DNA from: Neodiprion pinetum
Taxonomy: Eukaryota > Arthropoda > Insecta > Hymenoptera > Diprionidae
Direction: 5' to 3'
Assembly: GCF_021155775.2 (NCBI RefSeq)
Contig: NC_060237.1
Span: 25,386,778-25,450,777 of the forward strand
Length of the DNA stretch: 64,000 nucleotides
The stretch's first letter is position 1. Each line of letters opens with the position of its first letter. Below are positions 26,424-40,483 of this stretch, piece by piece. A program made the position numbers and the translations under genes. The notes under the pieces are model-generated. The model was not told the DNA's origin. It searched no databases and saw only the letters and a program-made list of their open reading frames with translations.

Positions 26424-29400
26424 TTCTATCTTCAGCGAACGATCCTCGAGCTTCACGCGCGGCAAGCAAACAACGTCGCGACGGATGCAAGATCGGCAAA
26501 ATTTCTGCATCGATAAAAACGCTAGGTTATTATATTCTCTGTGTTCTTTTCGAGTAGCATAAGCAATTTTTTTCCACCTTATCAGCCTATTCGACAGTCA
26601 CTGCAGACGTTGCAGGGCTACTACGCAGCTACGGTGTGAAGAGAGAGGGAGAGAAAAAAAAAATCAATGTAAGGAGGAGAAGAAAAAAAATCACACTACG
26701 ACCTGAAATTATTCATTGAAAAGTAAATAGGAATATGCCACCGAAGCAATCAAGTTGAGTGACATGTGTGTCAATCGAATATTTTTTGTATATACTATAC
26801 AACCCCTGACGTGTTCATCTTTTCCCGCAGTCACCCATCGCCGTCGGCCACCTTGTATTTACTTTTTTTTCTTCCTCTCTCTCTCTCAAAGTTGGCCGTC
26901 GTGGGACATACAAGGAAAAAGCTCCTTGAAAGCACGGCGTTTCTATCTGCGTGCATGTTGTTACTTCTGGTAGATTAAATTTTGGAAAATACATGCTTCG
27001 AATTGCTGGAACTTGTCGAGTGTTTCGAAGAAACGTGAATAAAGATTTCATGCAAATTTAACCATCGTTCTTTCTGTAAAAACAGTTTTACTTTTTTTTG
27101 TAACCGACGATCTTCACCCTGAAAGTATCATACTTCAAACTTGAACAATTGCGATGCGACAGTTTGACGATTCGTTCAATATTTTTCGGGCATTAGGTAT
27201 TTCCACCTGATTTCGATTTCTCGGAAAATCTAAACGCTCTAAAATCTAATAACGACGAAGTATCTCGTTGAGATTTCACTCCGACCCATGTAGACGTAAA
27301 TTCGGGAAAGCGTATCTAGAACTGCGGTCAAAAGCAACCCTCGAAACTGGTTTCAAGAGAAATTGTACGAACAGATATCAGAGAAGTATGTGGGGGGGTG
27401 GTCGGGTACGGAAGCCGACAAGTGCGTCCCATAAATCAAAATCGAATATTGAGTTAAATGAAAAGTCAGTGATGCGGACGAGCGCGCAGCAGACGTGGGG
27501 TGGTGGATGGTCGGCGAACGACCGAACGATGTCAGGCATGGGGAGCGGAGTCGACGGAGAACCAAGTGCTCGAGGGCACCGAAGAAATTTACTCCCTTCA
27601 TCCGCGTACCCGCGGCCTAGGGGTGTAGGTACCAAGGATATCTCCGCAGCTTACAGCCTTTTGTTCCCACCACGCGTACGTCTTCAATTATTTATCGCTG
27701 ACGGAAGAGCCGAAACAATAAAGTCGCTGCAAACGCGTGATGCTGGAATCGAAAGACTGGGTTAACGGTTCAAAATTCAACCAATTCTTGCGAGATTCAA
27801 AATCACGGAGCCAATATTGGCGAACGTTGAAGTGAAAATATCAGATTTGTATCGCGATTCGTACGTAGACTTGGATTCTTAATGTCGCTGACTTTTGGAC
27901 CGTTATCCAAATCCGATATGGTGTGCATTAAAACAGCCGGATCATTCGATTTCTATTAAAATCTTTAATACGAAACTCAGGAGTAATTGTGAATCTTATA
28001 CTCTTGTGTTAAATTGTTTTTAATAGTTACAAGTTGGATATCCTGTGATATCTAAAGAACTGGTATAATCTACGAGTTAATCATCTGCCCATAGAAAATC
28101 CAATTTCTCATTGGTATGACATCAAGTCGTGTTTCATTGTTATCGGAAATGATGAACATAACTCTCTGGACACTCGTATCCTATAACCACCCATAACTTT
28201 ACCCCCGTCACCGCTTCCACGTTTCGTAAATTCCTCGTTACAAAAGATCGTGCATGATCAGCTTCGTTTACGTTACTTTCACCGTGTGAATTACGCTCCA
28301 CATTTCTGAGACGCCATTTCGCATCGCGAGTCCTGCAGCATCTCGAGATCTGAAACTTTATTGCACTCGCTCGCACTCCGCACTGCATGAGACAGTAACC
28401 CGAGTGTTGGAATAGGTCGTGGCCAGACGATCCGTTCGATAACGCGAGCTATGCCGGACTGCAGCGAAGATCGCTGATTATTCCGTAATGAGCCGAGTTG
28501 CATGCGTCGGTTGAAGAGGTGGAAGAGGAGGAGCGGAGATCCGTGCGAATGCTGCGCCGATGGGCTTCTCTCCTCGTCTCTTTCTCGTCTAGTTTATTCG
28601 ACCATTTTGGCAGGCATCCAATCGACGGCCGGGGAGCGCCCGCGACTTTTGCTATTCGATTTTTAACTTATGGGGTCTATTTCGGTTATTGTCTAATGTT
28701 AGAATGGCGTGTACCTATGCTGTACAACGTACCCCCGGTACACTCAGAGAAGTGCACTTCAACTAGGGACACTGTCCGGCCGGATCGGGTTGGTGAACCA
28801 CCGACCCTCAGTATCGAATCTACCAGAGTTTCTTTCCGAAGCAGCAACTCTTTCGTGTCTGACAATTCAACCGAGAGATGCTAGTGTTTTGCAATGTTAT
28901 TGTGCAGTTCATCAGTCCCAAGCAGAGGTCCGTCAACGTTGGCGATCATCTGAAAAGGTAGAATATCAAACATTCGTATTCAATCTCTTTCGCGAAAGAT
29001 AAGGCGCCAGTTGTCCCAAGTTGGCTTGGAGTCGAAACGAATTTTCGGAAATGTCGTCGTCGTCACGACAATGTTTAAAAATATCATTTATTTCAATTTC
29101 ATTTTAAATAAAGGTACTCGGTGATGCAAAAGATTTATCGTAAATGCACAGTGACTGTAGTCCAAGATTAAATTCCCGAGTCTTTGGTACGCGGTGACGC
29201 GTTCATCAAAGCATAATAGTCAATATATCTTGTGAAACGATGATTTTTCTATAAATCGAAAACAGTTTTCAACGTGTATTTTGGAGGGGAAGCCATAACC
29301 GCTTCGAAGTACCTATGGTGAAACCTGACCTAACTCGGTAGTAAAGTTTTTCCCCTATTTCTGTACCGCTGTAAACTCGAGTTTTGTGGGGAAAAAAGAA

Positions 29401-30130
29401 ACGAATTTCTGTTCGGAACACCCTGATGTATGAACGTACTTTATACCTAAGATGCAATGCGCAAGTTTTATGTACGGTAATTTGAAGACAGATGACATCC
29501 GGCGACGGGGATAAGCCGCAAGCTCTTCTTTTTGCATTTGAAGCTCAAAATCCGTGCAATTTTTATTTTTATATTTTATTCATATCTTTTCTTTGTCGCC
29601 TTCATCGTCGTCAACGTTTTTCAAAGATATTCCGGTCTTATCGGGGTGAATGAAGGAAATATCGAAGTAAGCGGAAACTGGCGCGTTTGATCGTCGTTCA
29701 AACATCGTGTCGGAATGCGCGATTTCCCGAAGCGAGCGACGCATGGCACTGTTGCAGCGGCAGCTACGTTACACAAGAGCAGCGAATCGATTTTCCGATT
29801 TCGGTACACAAAAGGGCTTTCGTTTCCTGCATTTTTTATCCAATCTTCCTTTTTTTCTCTCACTATCTCAGCTCTCCTTTAACTTTCTCTTTCTCCTATT
29901 GCTTCTTTTTCACTCGAAATATGAAGTGGCGGCATTGTTGCCGGTGACAATAGACGCGAGGGCGACACCGCGGTGTGGCCCTTAAAAGGCTTAGGCACAC
30001 CCCGCGTCGCGATGTGCTTCGCTCGTTCGCATCGTCCTCCTCCTCCTCGTCGTCGTCGTCCTCCTGAAGATGGCCTCGGGCCACGGTTAAAACTGCTAAA
30101 CGCACTGTACTACTGCACATTAAAAGGGGT

Positions 30131-30157
30131 CCCTCTCCTCTCCTCTCCTCTCCTCTC
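30131..30157. repeat. (CTCTC)n pentanucleotide repeat
   Basis: Five copies of a TCTCC-type unit; a CTC/CGT trinucleotide stretch lies about 100 bp before it. Confidence 0.85.
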
Positions 30158-33100
30158 TTGTCCTTTCTACTTTTCTCTCCTCTCTCACGCACCGCGACTG
30201 TCGTCCCTCCGTATGTGAACGGTAAGGACCGTAAGGACTGCACGATGACATCCAAAAGACTCGACGCATTGTTATCACCTTATGGAGTGAAAAATGAAAG
30301 ATAGAAATTTTATTGCTCACCCGGTGTCTCCCCAATGCGATGTATGAATGAGAGGGAAGAGAATGGGAAGATTGAAAGGAACGCCTCTGTATGATGAAAC
30401 ACTAGTAAATACCGTCCCGCTACCGGCTGGCTGCCGCCCTATGCTGTACCGTATTTTGTTACAGCTAAAGTTTTATCGACGCGATAGAAATACCTCACGT
30501 GTATACACGGAGAAAGGATTTCTTGAATTTACCTTGCGTGATATAGGGATCAAATATTGCCGATAAGAAGTATGGTCATTTGTTTCCAAAAAAAGAGTGA
30601 TTAGTGCTAAAAAAAATTGTGCTATCCAGTGAAAAATTAGGTAAACTAAATATTCTTAGATTTTTCTCAACAATATGCGGAATTTTTTATTCTGATCAGA
30701 GGCTAGGTCTGATTTTACGATTCGAATTAGGCGGTGGATTCGAGAGTGCTGCGTGACAGGTGCGGTTTCGATGCGGCGCTACCGCATAGCTGACAAAGAT
30801 TTGTCGGGTCTAAAAATTCCCGTCCTGTTTTTAATCCCGGAGTACGATGTCTGAGTCGTTTAAAGAATCCAAGCGCCAATTAGAGTGTAAATAATCGCCC
30901 GTTTGATACACCGGATTAGATATCTGCAGCCGGTATAATTTAACTTTTGCTACTGCCTTTGGATGGCTTTTGAATTTTCGTAACATCCGAATCGACCGCC
31001 ACGCTTCCAACGTTTATTGTGGCTAATTTTAACCACCGTCCTCTCCTCGGAGTTCTAGACGCAGGTTCTTCTTCAGACACTTCAGCTCTGATTCATTCTC
31101 AATAGCGGAACTTGTGATATCTTTGAAACAAGTTTCTTTATTTCTCTCCTTACTCTTACGTTCGTCAACTTATTTCGTCGTATCCGCCTCTTTTCACCAC
31201 CCCGTGAGAACTTTGCAGTCGGTAGAAATGCGTACAAGACTGTATGCTACATTACGCTCGTTCGTGAGAGGAAGAATACAAAAAATGTATATACGTTACG
31301 CACCGTAGCAGCAGAGTTAAGATATGATTTACCTGCCGTCATAAATTTGGCGGTGAGAGAAAAAAAAAACAGTGTTTTTCTCAGTCTTTCCGTTGTCTGC
31401 TTCTCTCTCTCTCTTTCTTTCTTTCTTGCTTGCTGGCATCTGCGATCCCGGTACAACTATTTGTTCAACTGCATTTCTAGGTCTTTAATTTCATCTATTC
31501 CGCACTGTCGTCACGCTGTGCCGCATACGTGCATTGGCTTCGAGAACTTAGGCGAGAAGCCTTAAGGAAGAGAGAGACTGCTTTGTCCACTATGCATTTT
31601 ATCGTATCTCCTTGTTTTCGTTGTCATTTTGGTTTTTTCTCTTCGGCGAAACTTCTACCAGACGCGTTGTATCTTTCCGTCAGTGTGCACGGAAATTATT
31701 ATATTAACAAAACTGCGGTGGCGAAATACAAGAAACGATGTTTAGCAAACAAGGCCTGAGCAATTCAGGGCAACGCTTAAGTTTCTCCTTTGTTCTTCTG
31801 CCTTCTTATTGCATACACAGATCGTAATAATTAGTACACCCCATTGTCTTCCGAAGAAGTCGACCGTTTGAAAATCAACTTCGACCATGACGACGCGGTG
31901 ACGATAATTCATTCGTATACCGCCTTTCAACGCAAGGCGACTATGCGCGCTGTATAAATATATTCTATACTGTTGGTATACGTATACACAGAATCCGGGT
32001 GTTGTGACGAAAAGAGTATGCCTAGGTACGGAGTGCGGGAAAATATTAGAAACTCTTCGCCATCGCATTGCAGCAAACTTGTACGAACACCGTGCTGTTA
32101 AGCGTGCGGGGCAACCTTACGAGAGGAAGAAAATAAAGAAACTAAGCGAAACAAAGCTCCGAGGTATCGAGGTGATCAGCAGCCTTGGGGCTGACGATGA
32201 GATAAGGCTGAGAAATCATACGCGAACCCGTCTACCTGTCGTATAGTATTTTAGTACCTTTGCAGAGTGAAGAGATTTTTAATGCCGGCCGGAAGACGGT
32301 AATCGAGTGCAACTCTGCAGGGGTATCGGCGAACCGCTTAATAGCTTCTCGCGGTAATTAGAGAACAAAGAAGGCACAGAGTGTGTATCCAGCGTCGGAT
32401 CGCGTTTGCTATTTCTGAGAGCCGTTGACCAGTCTCAGGTTGACCTTCACTCTCCCGGTCCATTCCTCCTCCTCCTCCTTCTTCTCTTCCTCGCCTCTCC
32501 TCTCCTCTCCTCTTCGGTTCTTTCCTTTCCTTTCCTCTCTACGGATCCGACCGTCTGCAAGCGTCGACGGCGCATCGGGACAACCGTAAATGTATTATGC
32601 CTGCAACCTGCGCAACGATCTTCGCCTACCTGCACCATCGACGCTGGTATCTTCGGCTGGACAACCTCCTGGTTCTGGCTTTTCGTTTCATACGTTCGAT
32701 ATTCTCGTAAAGCTCACTTATAACCGTCGACAGTGGATTACGTACAGTCTTCTCGAGCACGTTATATGCCTACTACCAGGTAACTATGTGGAACAGCTAT
32801 AAGGATTTTAGTGTGGAACGGTCGTCATTTCGACGAATGAAATGGACTATCTTCGATGTTCCTAAGGAGATCAGTTTTTTTATTCGTGCTCATCCATTTA
32901 CTTTGAACACCTTGAACACCTTGAGACCGCTGAAACTTCAAAACCGCAGAACCTTCCTGAACATTCATTGCGGCAATGAAGTTGGGAAGCTTTTTCACTG
33001 GACCTCCATTTAGAACGGATAAAAAATCGTGTAGGTAGCCCAAGATGACTTATAACCTCGAAAGCTCGAAGGGAGATGTAACAGGTTGTCTGCTGCTGAT

Positions 33101-35343
33101 GCAGAGAAGGCCGGTGTCAGAAAGGATTTCAATAATTTGTTCCGAAGAACGCGATTACACGCGAGCCATTCGTTTTTCTTTCCGTGGCACGCGGTGAGCA
33201 TGGTGAGCATTTTCGTCCAGAATTCACACGTGCGATTCCGCAGCAGTTGGCACGGAGTCGCATTACTTTTATAGGATCACGGGTAGGTATGGAAACTTTA
33301 ATAACACTTCGTATTATCGGTTTACGCTTGCAGTACAAGCCTGGAAGTAAGTGCAGCTGACATTAACGCGCAGCTTTTCTTTTACCTCTTTTTTTTTTTT
33401 ATCCCTCACGGTTATCTCCGGTCCCCAATTAACTTTCTACACCTATACCGTAACATCCGAAGCGCAGTGCAGGGTAGACATTACTTGCGAAATTGCATCC
33501 TGCGCGTTGAATTGCTTATACCTCTTTACCGTAACACAGAGAGTTTCTCTGAGATTTTTTTAACAACGTTTACGCAAATCTTTTCCACCCCACCGAATTT
33601 TCTGCACACACAGAGACAACCTGCAAAACTCGTAAAGTCAGACTTGTTTGTACTTGTATATTATACATCATACGCTTGCAAAGAACGAATATTGTGTTCC
33701 TGTGTACCTATAGTACACGTATCGCGGTTTTTGTTTCTGATCGTTAAGTTGACGCGGCCGTTTAACGTCTCCTTTCCTTCAACTGTCCGTTTCCACTTAA
33801 TCGAACCAGACTATTACACGAAATTATGTATCCTGGGTTGAATTACGACCTCGTAACTTTAACGGAGCTAGGGTTGAAAACAGCTTGGTAGCTAGCTCGC
33901 TTGTTTGGGTACGGGTGGAAAGGGAGCGAGTGCGTTCGGTTTGAGAGGTATTCTAGGATGGATTTTTTTCTCCCCTTCTCTCTTCTTTCTATCATACGCT
34001 TCCAATTTTGGAAGTCTGTAACGTATACGATTTTCTCTTGTCATTGGGACACTCTCTCTCTCTCTCTCTCTCTTTTCATACTGCGGAGGTTTTTCCGTAC
34101 AGGAATGCCCGCCCTTTCTTTCCTCGTTTTTGTGTTCTAGTTTTAAAAAATTGGCTGTCCCTTGTACCGTTAAAAATATTTACATACCTTTCGTTCGTTC
34201 GAGCTTTAAAGAAGTCAAAAAAAAAAAGAGGCAAAGAAGTCGTAATAAACAACCGCGATTCCCACAGGGAACGAAATATCGTAGGCACCTGCATAACTCG
34301 CTTCCGTGAGCATCAGGTGGACTTGGCTACGTCTTGGTATAAATTTTTAATCTCTCGTAGCGTAGTGGCGGTCTACCATTTTCACAGCAACCCATTTTCA
34401 AAGTGTTCGTCTCACCTTGTACACACCCTACACTTTCCCCGTCGTATTTCATCCGCGTCGCCCACGAATTCGACGAATCTACAGGCTGATCGAAAGAAAG
34501 ATACAAAGAAGAAAAAAAAAATCTCGCCTATATTTCATTTGCATTTTGAAGTATTAGATTTTCGTTATTTTTAAACGTGACGTGAGAAGTGCGAGGCCGA
34601 GCGTAGGTTTTTGGATCTCGCTATATTCCAAAAAGGAAAATTCGTTCCACCGTTTAGAACATGAGCAAACAAATAATCTCCCGCTTACTTTCCGACCTAC
34701 GCTTATTATTTGATACTGGAAATTCTCTCGCAATTTATTGCAGAATTTAGCATTGAATTTTATCAGACAGAAAGACTCGCTTGTTTCCTGGATGCTGCAT
34801 TCCTTCTCTTTCTTTTTTCCTTCATTTGTCGCGCAGTGCTTTATTATCGAGTACGACATAATGTGGCGATAGTCGGCGGTAAATATCGTCGCCTATACGG
34901 TGTAGGCATAAATTTATTCAACCCGCAGCGAGGCCATGCAGCGTAAATAAACTTCAATCAGAACTCATAACGATCAACAATGCCTGATGTAACGCTGCTG
35001 TATGTCAGGAATTATTCTCACGCAGTAACGATCCTCTCGGATCAAAAAGTTCACACTCGAAGAATGTTCGATCGGAATATGTTACGATACGAATCAACGT
35101 GCGGTTAGGAGAAATAAATTTTTTCTTCCAATCTTGTTTACACTCAAGCGGTTTGTACAAGTAGACAAAAATGGGTGGATATAATCACGTGGCGTAGGCG
35201 TTCCATGTGTTCATAGACCAGAATGTACATAATAAACTAGCAACCGATCCTCTGCGTATCGTCAATGATGTTGTATTAAAAACAAAAAAAGTTTAACCTG
35301 CGCAGATTTTCTGTCTCAAAAAAGATTAAACTAGATTTTTCAA

Positions 35344-35346
<3 letters not shown>

Positions 35347-35379
<33 letters not shown>
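35347..35379. repeat. (TA)n microsatellite
   Basis: About 16 TA units. Confidence 0.9.
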
Positions 35380-35382
<3 letters not shown>

Positions 35383-37437
35383 GGTAGTGAATTCATCGGT
35401 CCAACACTAATTAAGGCCAAAAATAAATCATATCGCGAATTGATAACGCGCCACGAATTCCGAAGATTAGAAGGATCGTGGATGACCACTTTCTATCACC
35501 GGCTGAGTATTTTCGAGACGATACCTCCGAGCTTCTGGCCTACAATATCGCGAAATATCGCCGAGTATAAGACGCGTTGGTGCGTCTAGAGTCCTGGGTC
35601 TCGTGGCATTATAATGTGCAAGGAGCCAGTTCATTCGCGACCGTTCAGCGAGCAAGACATTCGAATTGCTTTGTCTCGCGCGAGTATCTATAAATATATG
35701 CGAGAGCTGGCGATCCGATCGAAACCGTTGCAGGGTCTAATCACGATTATCGGAAAAGATTACCATTTTTTACCGCAAAATTTTTCACCCGTAGAAACAT
35801 TTCCGGATTTTGTTCGGTGTAGCTGACACGAACCTCGGAGGAGGACGCCGACCCCGTTGAAGGATATGACGAATTTGTGAAATGTTGGTGGAGGAAATCG
35901 AGAATTCGAGAAACTATTATCGGTTACTGCAGTAACGGTTCAATTTACATCCCTTGGAATGTAATAACTCGAGTGCTGTTAATAGAAACCGTAAAACCGA
36001 CGTTGGAAAACCTTATTGAAGAATGTTGCGAGTTTTCGCTGGGAAAATGAGGTGATAGGAAACATTTTTTTGTCACAATCTGAAAAGTTTTCCGCCAGCA
36101 ACTTTGTGATGTCTGCCGATTTGTACAGACCTTCGTATAAAATTAGCTGAACGCGCCGCGTTTAGCAGAAGTATTTCGACGAGTTATTAATACCGACCGA
36201 GATTTAGCGAAAGTAAACCGATATTATAAATATTTCGCGATTTATGCCCGCCGTGTACAGTATTGCGGCGGATACGCTGAAATCGCAGTTGCTGCGATCA
36301 GAAAACAAGATAAAGTACGATAAGAGCAGCGGTCACGTGTATGTGTGTATAAATATGCGTAAGTCAACCTGTGATGTTATATACACGGTACGTATCAAGT
36401 TTACTTGTTGCAGTTGACAAACGAAGTGTGTCTGTGGTGATTCAATGCGATCCGAGTGATGAAACTGCTTGAGAATTTCATCGATCCGCAACGACGTGTC
36501 GTATAGTACTGGTTGAACGTTGATGGTTAATGCATTCCTCCTGCAGTTAAATCATTCGTACAATTGTCCGGTGTTATAGTCTCAGTGTGAAACAAAACGT
36601 GTACGCGACACGATAAAGGCAAGTCAATAAAAAAAAAGTTTAAAAGGAAAAAAGAAAAATAAAAAAAAAAAAACCTATTTAGCAAGCAACGACGCTGATA
36701 ATAAACAACGACAGCTTGGCGACAGTCACGAATTACGATATAGTTTAATCTTCTTATAAAGAGAGACGCGCACGTCGTCGACCCTTCCTCCTCTCCCCAT
36801 AACCGTTTGTCACGCTAAAAGCTTGTAAAATCCTTTCCTCTTCGGTGTAAACTTTCTCCTTGAGACGATTTTGCAAAATCGAAAGTTTAACCTGGCTCCG
36901 TGTTGATGTTAATATATACCGCAGGCGAACTGTATTACAACGTGAAGACGTCGGGTACGATAAAAATAAAGTAAAAATAAAATCATCGATATGTTGCGCA
37001 ATAAGGGATGAAGTGAAAAGCATCGAGAATTCGCGCGTCATTATATGAGCTAGCCAGGATCCCGCCGGCTCGGAGTCGAGTGTTTTTATCTTGAAAACAT
37101 CTGAAAATGAACGCTAAATATAAACCGAAGAATTTCAGAACCGCGCCGAGCGCCGCTTCTCTATTTGCACAGTTTTGCCTACTCGAAGACACGACGGCGC
37201 TGACGCTCCAGCTGCACACGTAGTGATCTACGATTTATGAGAAACGGGTATAGCACCTCGCCTTCGCCGTCTCCAGTTACATTATCTTGGTGAATCACAC
37301 CGTGTCCTGACCCCCGTGACAGTCCTCAAAAAGGTTTACGAAAAGTACCGTTGTCTAGTGGAAGTGGAAGTGGAAGTTGGAGTTGGAGTGCCAAGTGCGA
37401 ATCCTTTCTCTCTTCGGCTCCTTTTCTTGACCTACAG

Positions 37438-37520
37438 ATGCGAACAGAGTGTCAACGCAAAATGTTGATCACCAAGTACACGACGATTTTACTGCAATCT
37501 ACGAATCAGCACATCATAAG
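37438..37520 (+). CDS. Candidate alternative exon of sprint, same phases as exon 2
   Basis: An 83-nt segment with both splice signals good: a pyrimidine-rich acceptor (ctccttttcttgacctacag, ending 37437) and a perfect donor AAG|GTAAGT (37520/37521). Read from its first base it is ATG-led and open: MRTECQRKMLITKYTTI, then QSTNQHIIR, ending in a split Arg codon (AG), i.e. phase 0 in and 2 out. That is identical to exon 2 and joins exon 3 in frame. If both exon 2 and this exon were included, the frame shifts and meets TGA after ten codons, so they would have to be mutually exclusive, or this would be a first coding exon. A second open frame (2-nt lead, reading ANRVSTQNVDHQVHDDF, exit phase 0) would join exon 4 instead. 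A GGAAGT-type repeat lies about 50 bp upstream. RNA evidence is needed to choose. Confidence 0.4.
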
Positions 37521-40221
37521 GTAAGTCAATCATCGTCATTCCCTGCAAGACTCGCCGCCTTTCTCGCCAGTATTCGAACTACAGTTTTAACCGTTGGGTT
37601 GTTGTTCTTAATGGCGAAACTTACGGTTGCCCTACCGGACTTTTGCAGTGCTCATAAACTTCCACTGTATGGATAGAGGAATTGCATTGTCCTACGCCTT
37701 TTTGCACGCCCGCATTCGCATTGTGCAAACCGCACATGTTATCTCGATTCCTTGGACTGTTCACGGCCACCTTAGTAGCTGCACCAGCATTGTTAATTTT
37801 TTTTTTTTTTTGTTGTTCTCTCAGTACCTACACGTATAGGGTTTAATTAATTGCACGGCAGTTGATTTTTACACACTGCGATCGGAATTGTTCTCGTGGA
37901 ACGCGATTATTTTACAGGTATCGGAAAAGATTACGGTTAAAGTCTGATGTAAGAATCTCGGTAGAGCGAAACTTGTATAGTGTAGGTACCTTGAAAATGG
38001 ACTTGCTGGTATCATTTGACACCAACAAATTCGGCGGCGTATATCATGCGGTAGATTAATCTTAACGCTTAATTAATACCGGCAAGTCTAATTGGCATCC
38101 GGTTTAATTCGGACAATTAATTTTCACCGGAGTTTTCGCCAACGAGAAGCGAGGGGTTCTCTGGGTAAAAAGGTCGGCCGGAGTCCGGAATGCGTTTTCA
38201 AGAGTTCAAGAGCGAGAGACGGGACGAGGAATAGAAAGTACAAAAAAGGAAGAGGAAAAATTAAGGGAAGGGCCGGAGAGACGGTACAGATTTCGCATTC
38301 AAAATTCGTTCGACTTATATTTAAGGTTTAAATTGGTGCTCGATCTCGCTTACGGATTATTAAAATCGCTCGAGAAAGCTGCAGGGTAGCCTCATCCCCT
38401 AAAATTTCCTTCATTCTTTTCTTCACCGATTCTATATACGGTAAGAAAAGGAAATTCGTGCTCTTGAATAAATTCATTCCTCTACCGAAGAATCGCTCTT
38501 CGCTCGCGCTACTCCTTCTCGAGGAGTCGTGATTTTATCGAAATCCAGTTACCCTGGCTCAAGGTTAAGTTGCACCTTGTGCTAAGTCTATATATACATA
38601 CCTCTATACTAGGTGGGCAGACTTTGAGCGGATTCTTCACGTTATTTATCTCTAACGTGGTTAGTACTTTCGCACAGGCGAAATTTCGAGATTCCTATTG
38701 CAAAATCTTATAGCTTGAATAGAAATATAACGTTTCAATTGCGACGAGTGCGGGTTAAGTAAATTAATCGTAGGTTCTGATCAAATATTACAGGATTCCG
38801 TAGTTTTTCTTTTCATTTTCATTCGTAAATTCAGGTGCTTTATTTTGCGCAGGTGCGGGAAAAGTTTTTGTTGATATTATAATAGAAAATTAAGATACAG
38901 AACACTTTGTTTCAATTATTTAACTATCAAGTTTAAACTTGAGCCAACATTAGTAAATATATTTTATTTTTCCGGTCTAATTTCCTATTTCTTATCACTT
39001 GGATGAGGCCAATTATGCATATATGTATGTATATAAATACGTGATAGCTTATCTGTTGTTTCTTAATCTGTGAAAATTATGGGTCATCAGGAATTGCGCA
39101 ATCCATATTATATAGTGGTAATTTAATCGCCCGCAGCAAAGAGAGTTAAATCCGATATTGCTTGATTCAGCTCGACTTTTTCGGCGCAATTTATTTACGA
39201 TAGTTTTTGCCAGGTGTGAAATTGAGAAGACTGCTTGAAATTTTAAATCGCGACTAACAAAGGGAATTTGAGAATTCACCTACAAGATACCTTGAATATC
39301 CAATGCTTCGTAGATCGCATAATAAGCGGTGACAATTTTTCCCAAATCTATTCCGTCGGCCCGGGATAAAACAACCAGTCCGAACGACTGACATCCTCGT
39401 TCACTTCAGGGTAAGAACGACGTGACTGAATTTCATTTGGCAATCAGTCGGAATTAAAAGCCCCCTTGGGTTCTGCCTTTGAGGGAAGCGTTTAAGGTAC
39501 GATTTGGCAAGAGAGGGCTAATGACGGGCAAACGGACGCCGTCTTTGTTCCCGCACTCATAAAACACTTCCTCCGAGCTTCCTATATTCCTACGCGATCC
39601 CAACCAGCAGCTCGGAGGTGCAACGAACCTTTTCGCTCTCTCGTTGGTCTCCGGTTGTCAACGACGTAACCCGAGGCAGGCGGTCACCGCCTCCTGCATA
39701 AAGGCTTGCCTAGCAAAAGCGACAAGTAGGTATCGCTCCGGTTTGTCCTCCTCTCTCCCTTCCTTTTCCCTCTCTTACTCTCTCACTCTCTCCGTCCCTT
39801 CATCCCTTCGTCCCACGTTCCCTCGAGTCCCAAACAGTCGGGCAGTCAGGGTTAGTGAGCCGCTCGCTCGCCCATCTCCTCCACTTTTCCCTGGGGGTAA
39901 AAGTACACTTGACGTAAAGGGGTTCTCGTTCATCGATTAGTTTTATTATTATTATCTTCGTAATTCGGGGATCAAGAAGAAAGGACTTTTCGACCCAGTG
40001 ACGCACGCCTCGACGCCGATCAAAATTCCGGAGTCACCGTCGTTCATCGGCCATCCACTCTCTTGATTCTACGACGATCTTCACAGTTTTTTACTCTTCA
40101 AACATTTCGCGAACGCCGTTTATCAATGGGAATCTTATCGATGCACCCCACGATCGTGGGTTAAGGACACGACAGGTAATCCGACGCAGAGAAACCAATA
40201 AAGCATGATTCATTTTTTCCT

Positions 40222-40235
40222 CCCCCCCCCCCCCC
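40222..40235. repeat. Poly-C run
   Basis: Fourteen consecutive C. Length is likely to be unreliable in assembly. Confidence 0.85.
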
Positions 40236-40443
40236 TGCCCCAGAAATATATAGCGAGACATTTTTTCCCCGAACATATTAGTCAATTTATCAAGACCTTC
40301 CTATATATCCCGTTCGGGCCAATTTATTTTTCCCCCGATAAATTCCGTTTTCGATTTCATTAGTCCTACCGGCAACAGAGCGAGCGATGGCCGACCGAAC
40401 CAGAGGAATAAGATTTACCACACTTGTACTTTTGCTACAAAAC

Positions 40444-40446
<3 letters not shown>

Positions 40447-40476
<30 letters not shown>
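40447..40476. repeat. (TA)n microsatellite
   Basis: About 15 TA units. Confidence 0.9.

Positions 40477-40483
<7 letters not shown>

Larger units (their letters stand above)
15459..37437 (+). other. Intron 2 of sprint, left part
   Basis: This is the intron after exon 2 (starting GTGAGT). Most of it is AT-rich with microsatellites (CA at 16267-16291, TA at 18359-18389, CCTC/TTCC at 20357-20411, CA at 23839-23864, TC at 26402-26423, CTCTC at 30131-30157, TA at 35347-35379). A coding-like open island on both strands lies at 22535-22831. The longer open frames here (24568-24972, 27268-27765, 28498-28884) have no recognisable domain and no good splice borders, so I do not call them genes. Confidence 0.65.

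Noticed and set aside
27268..27765. 165-codon open frame on +
   Set aside because: It begins at TTG with no nearby ATG, has low-complexity Gly/Arg content and no recognisable domain or splice sites.
28498..28884. 128-codon frame with an acidic VEEVEEEERRS start
   Set aside because: It starts at TTG inside a GAG/GAA-rich tract; no donor at its end and no domain.
34008..34574. 188-codon open frame, the longest in the window
   Set aside because: It starts at TTG, runs through a TC repeat and an A-rich tract, and shows no domain or splice border.
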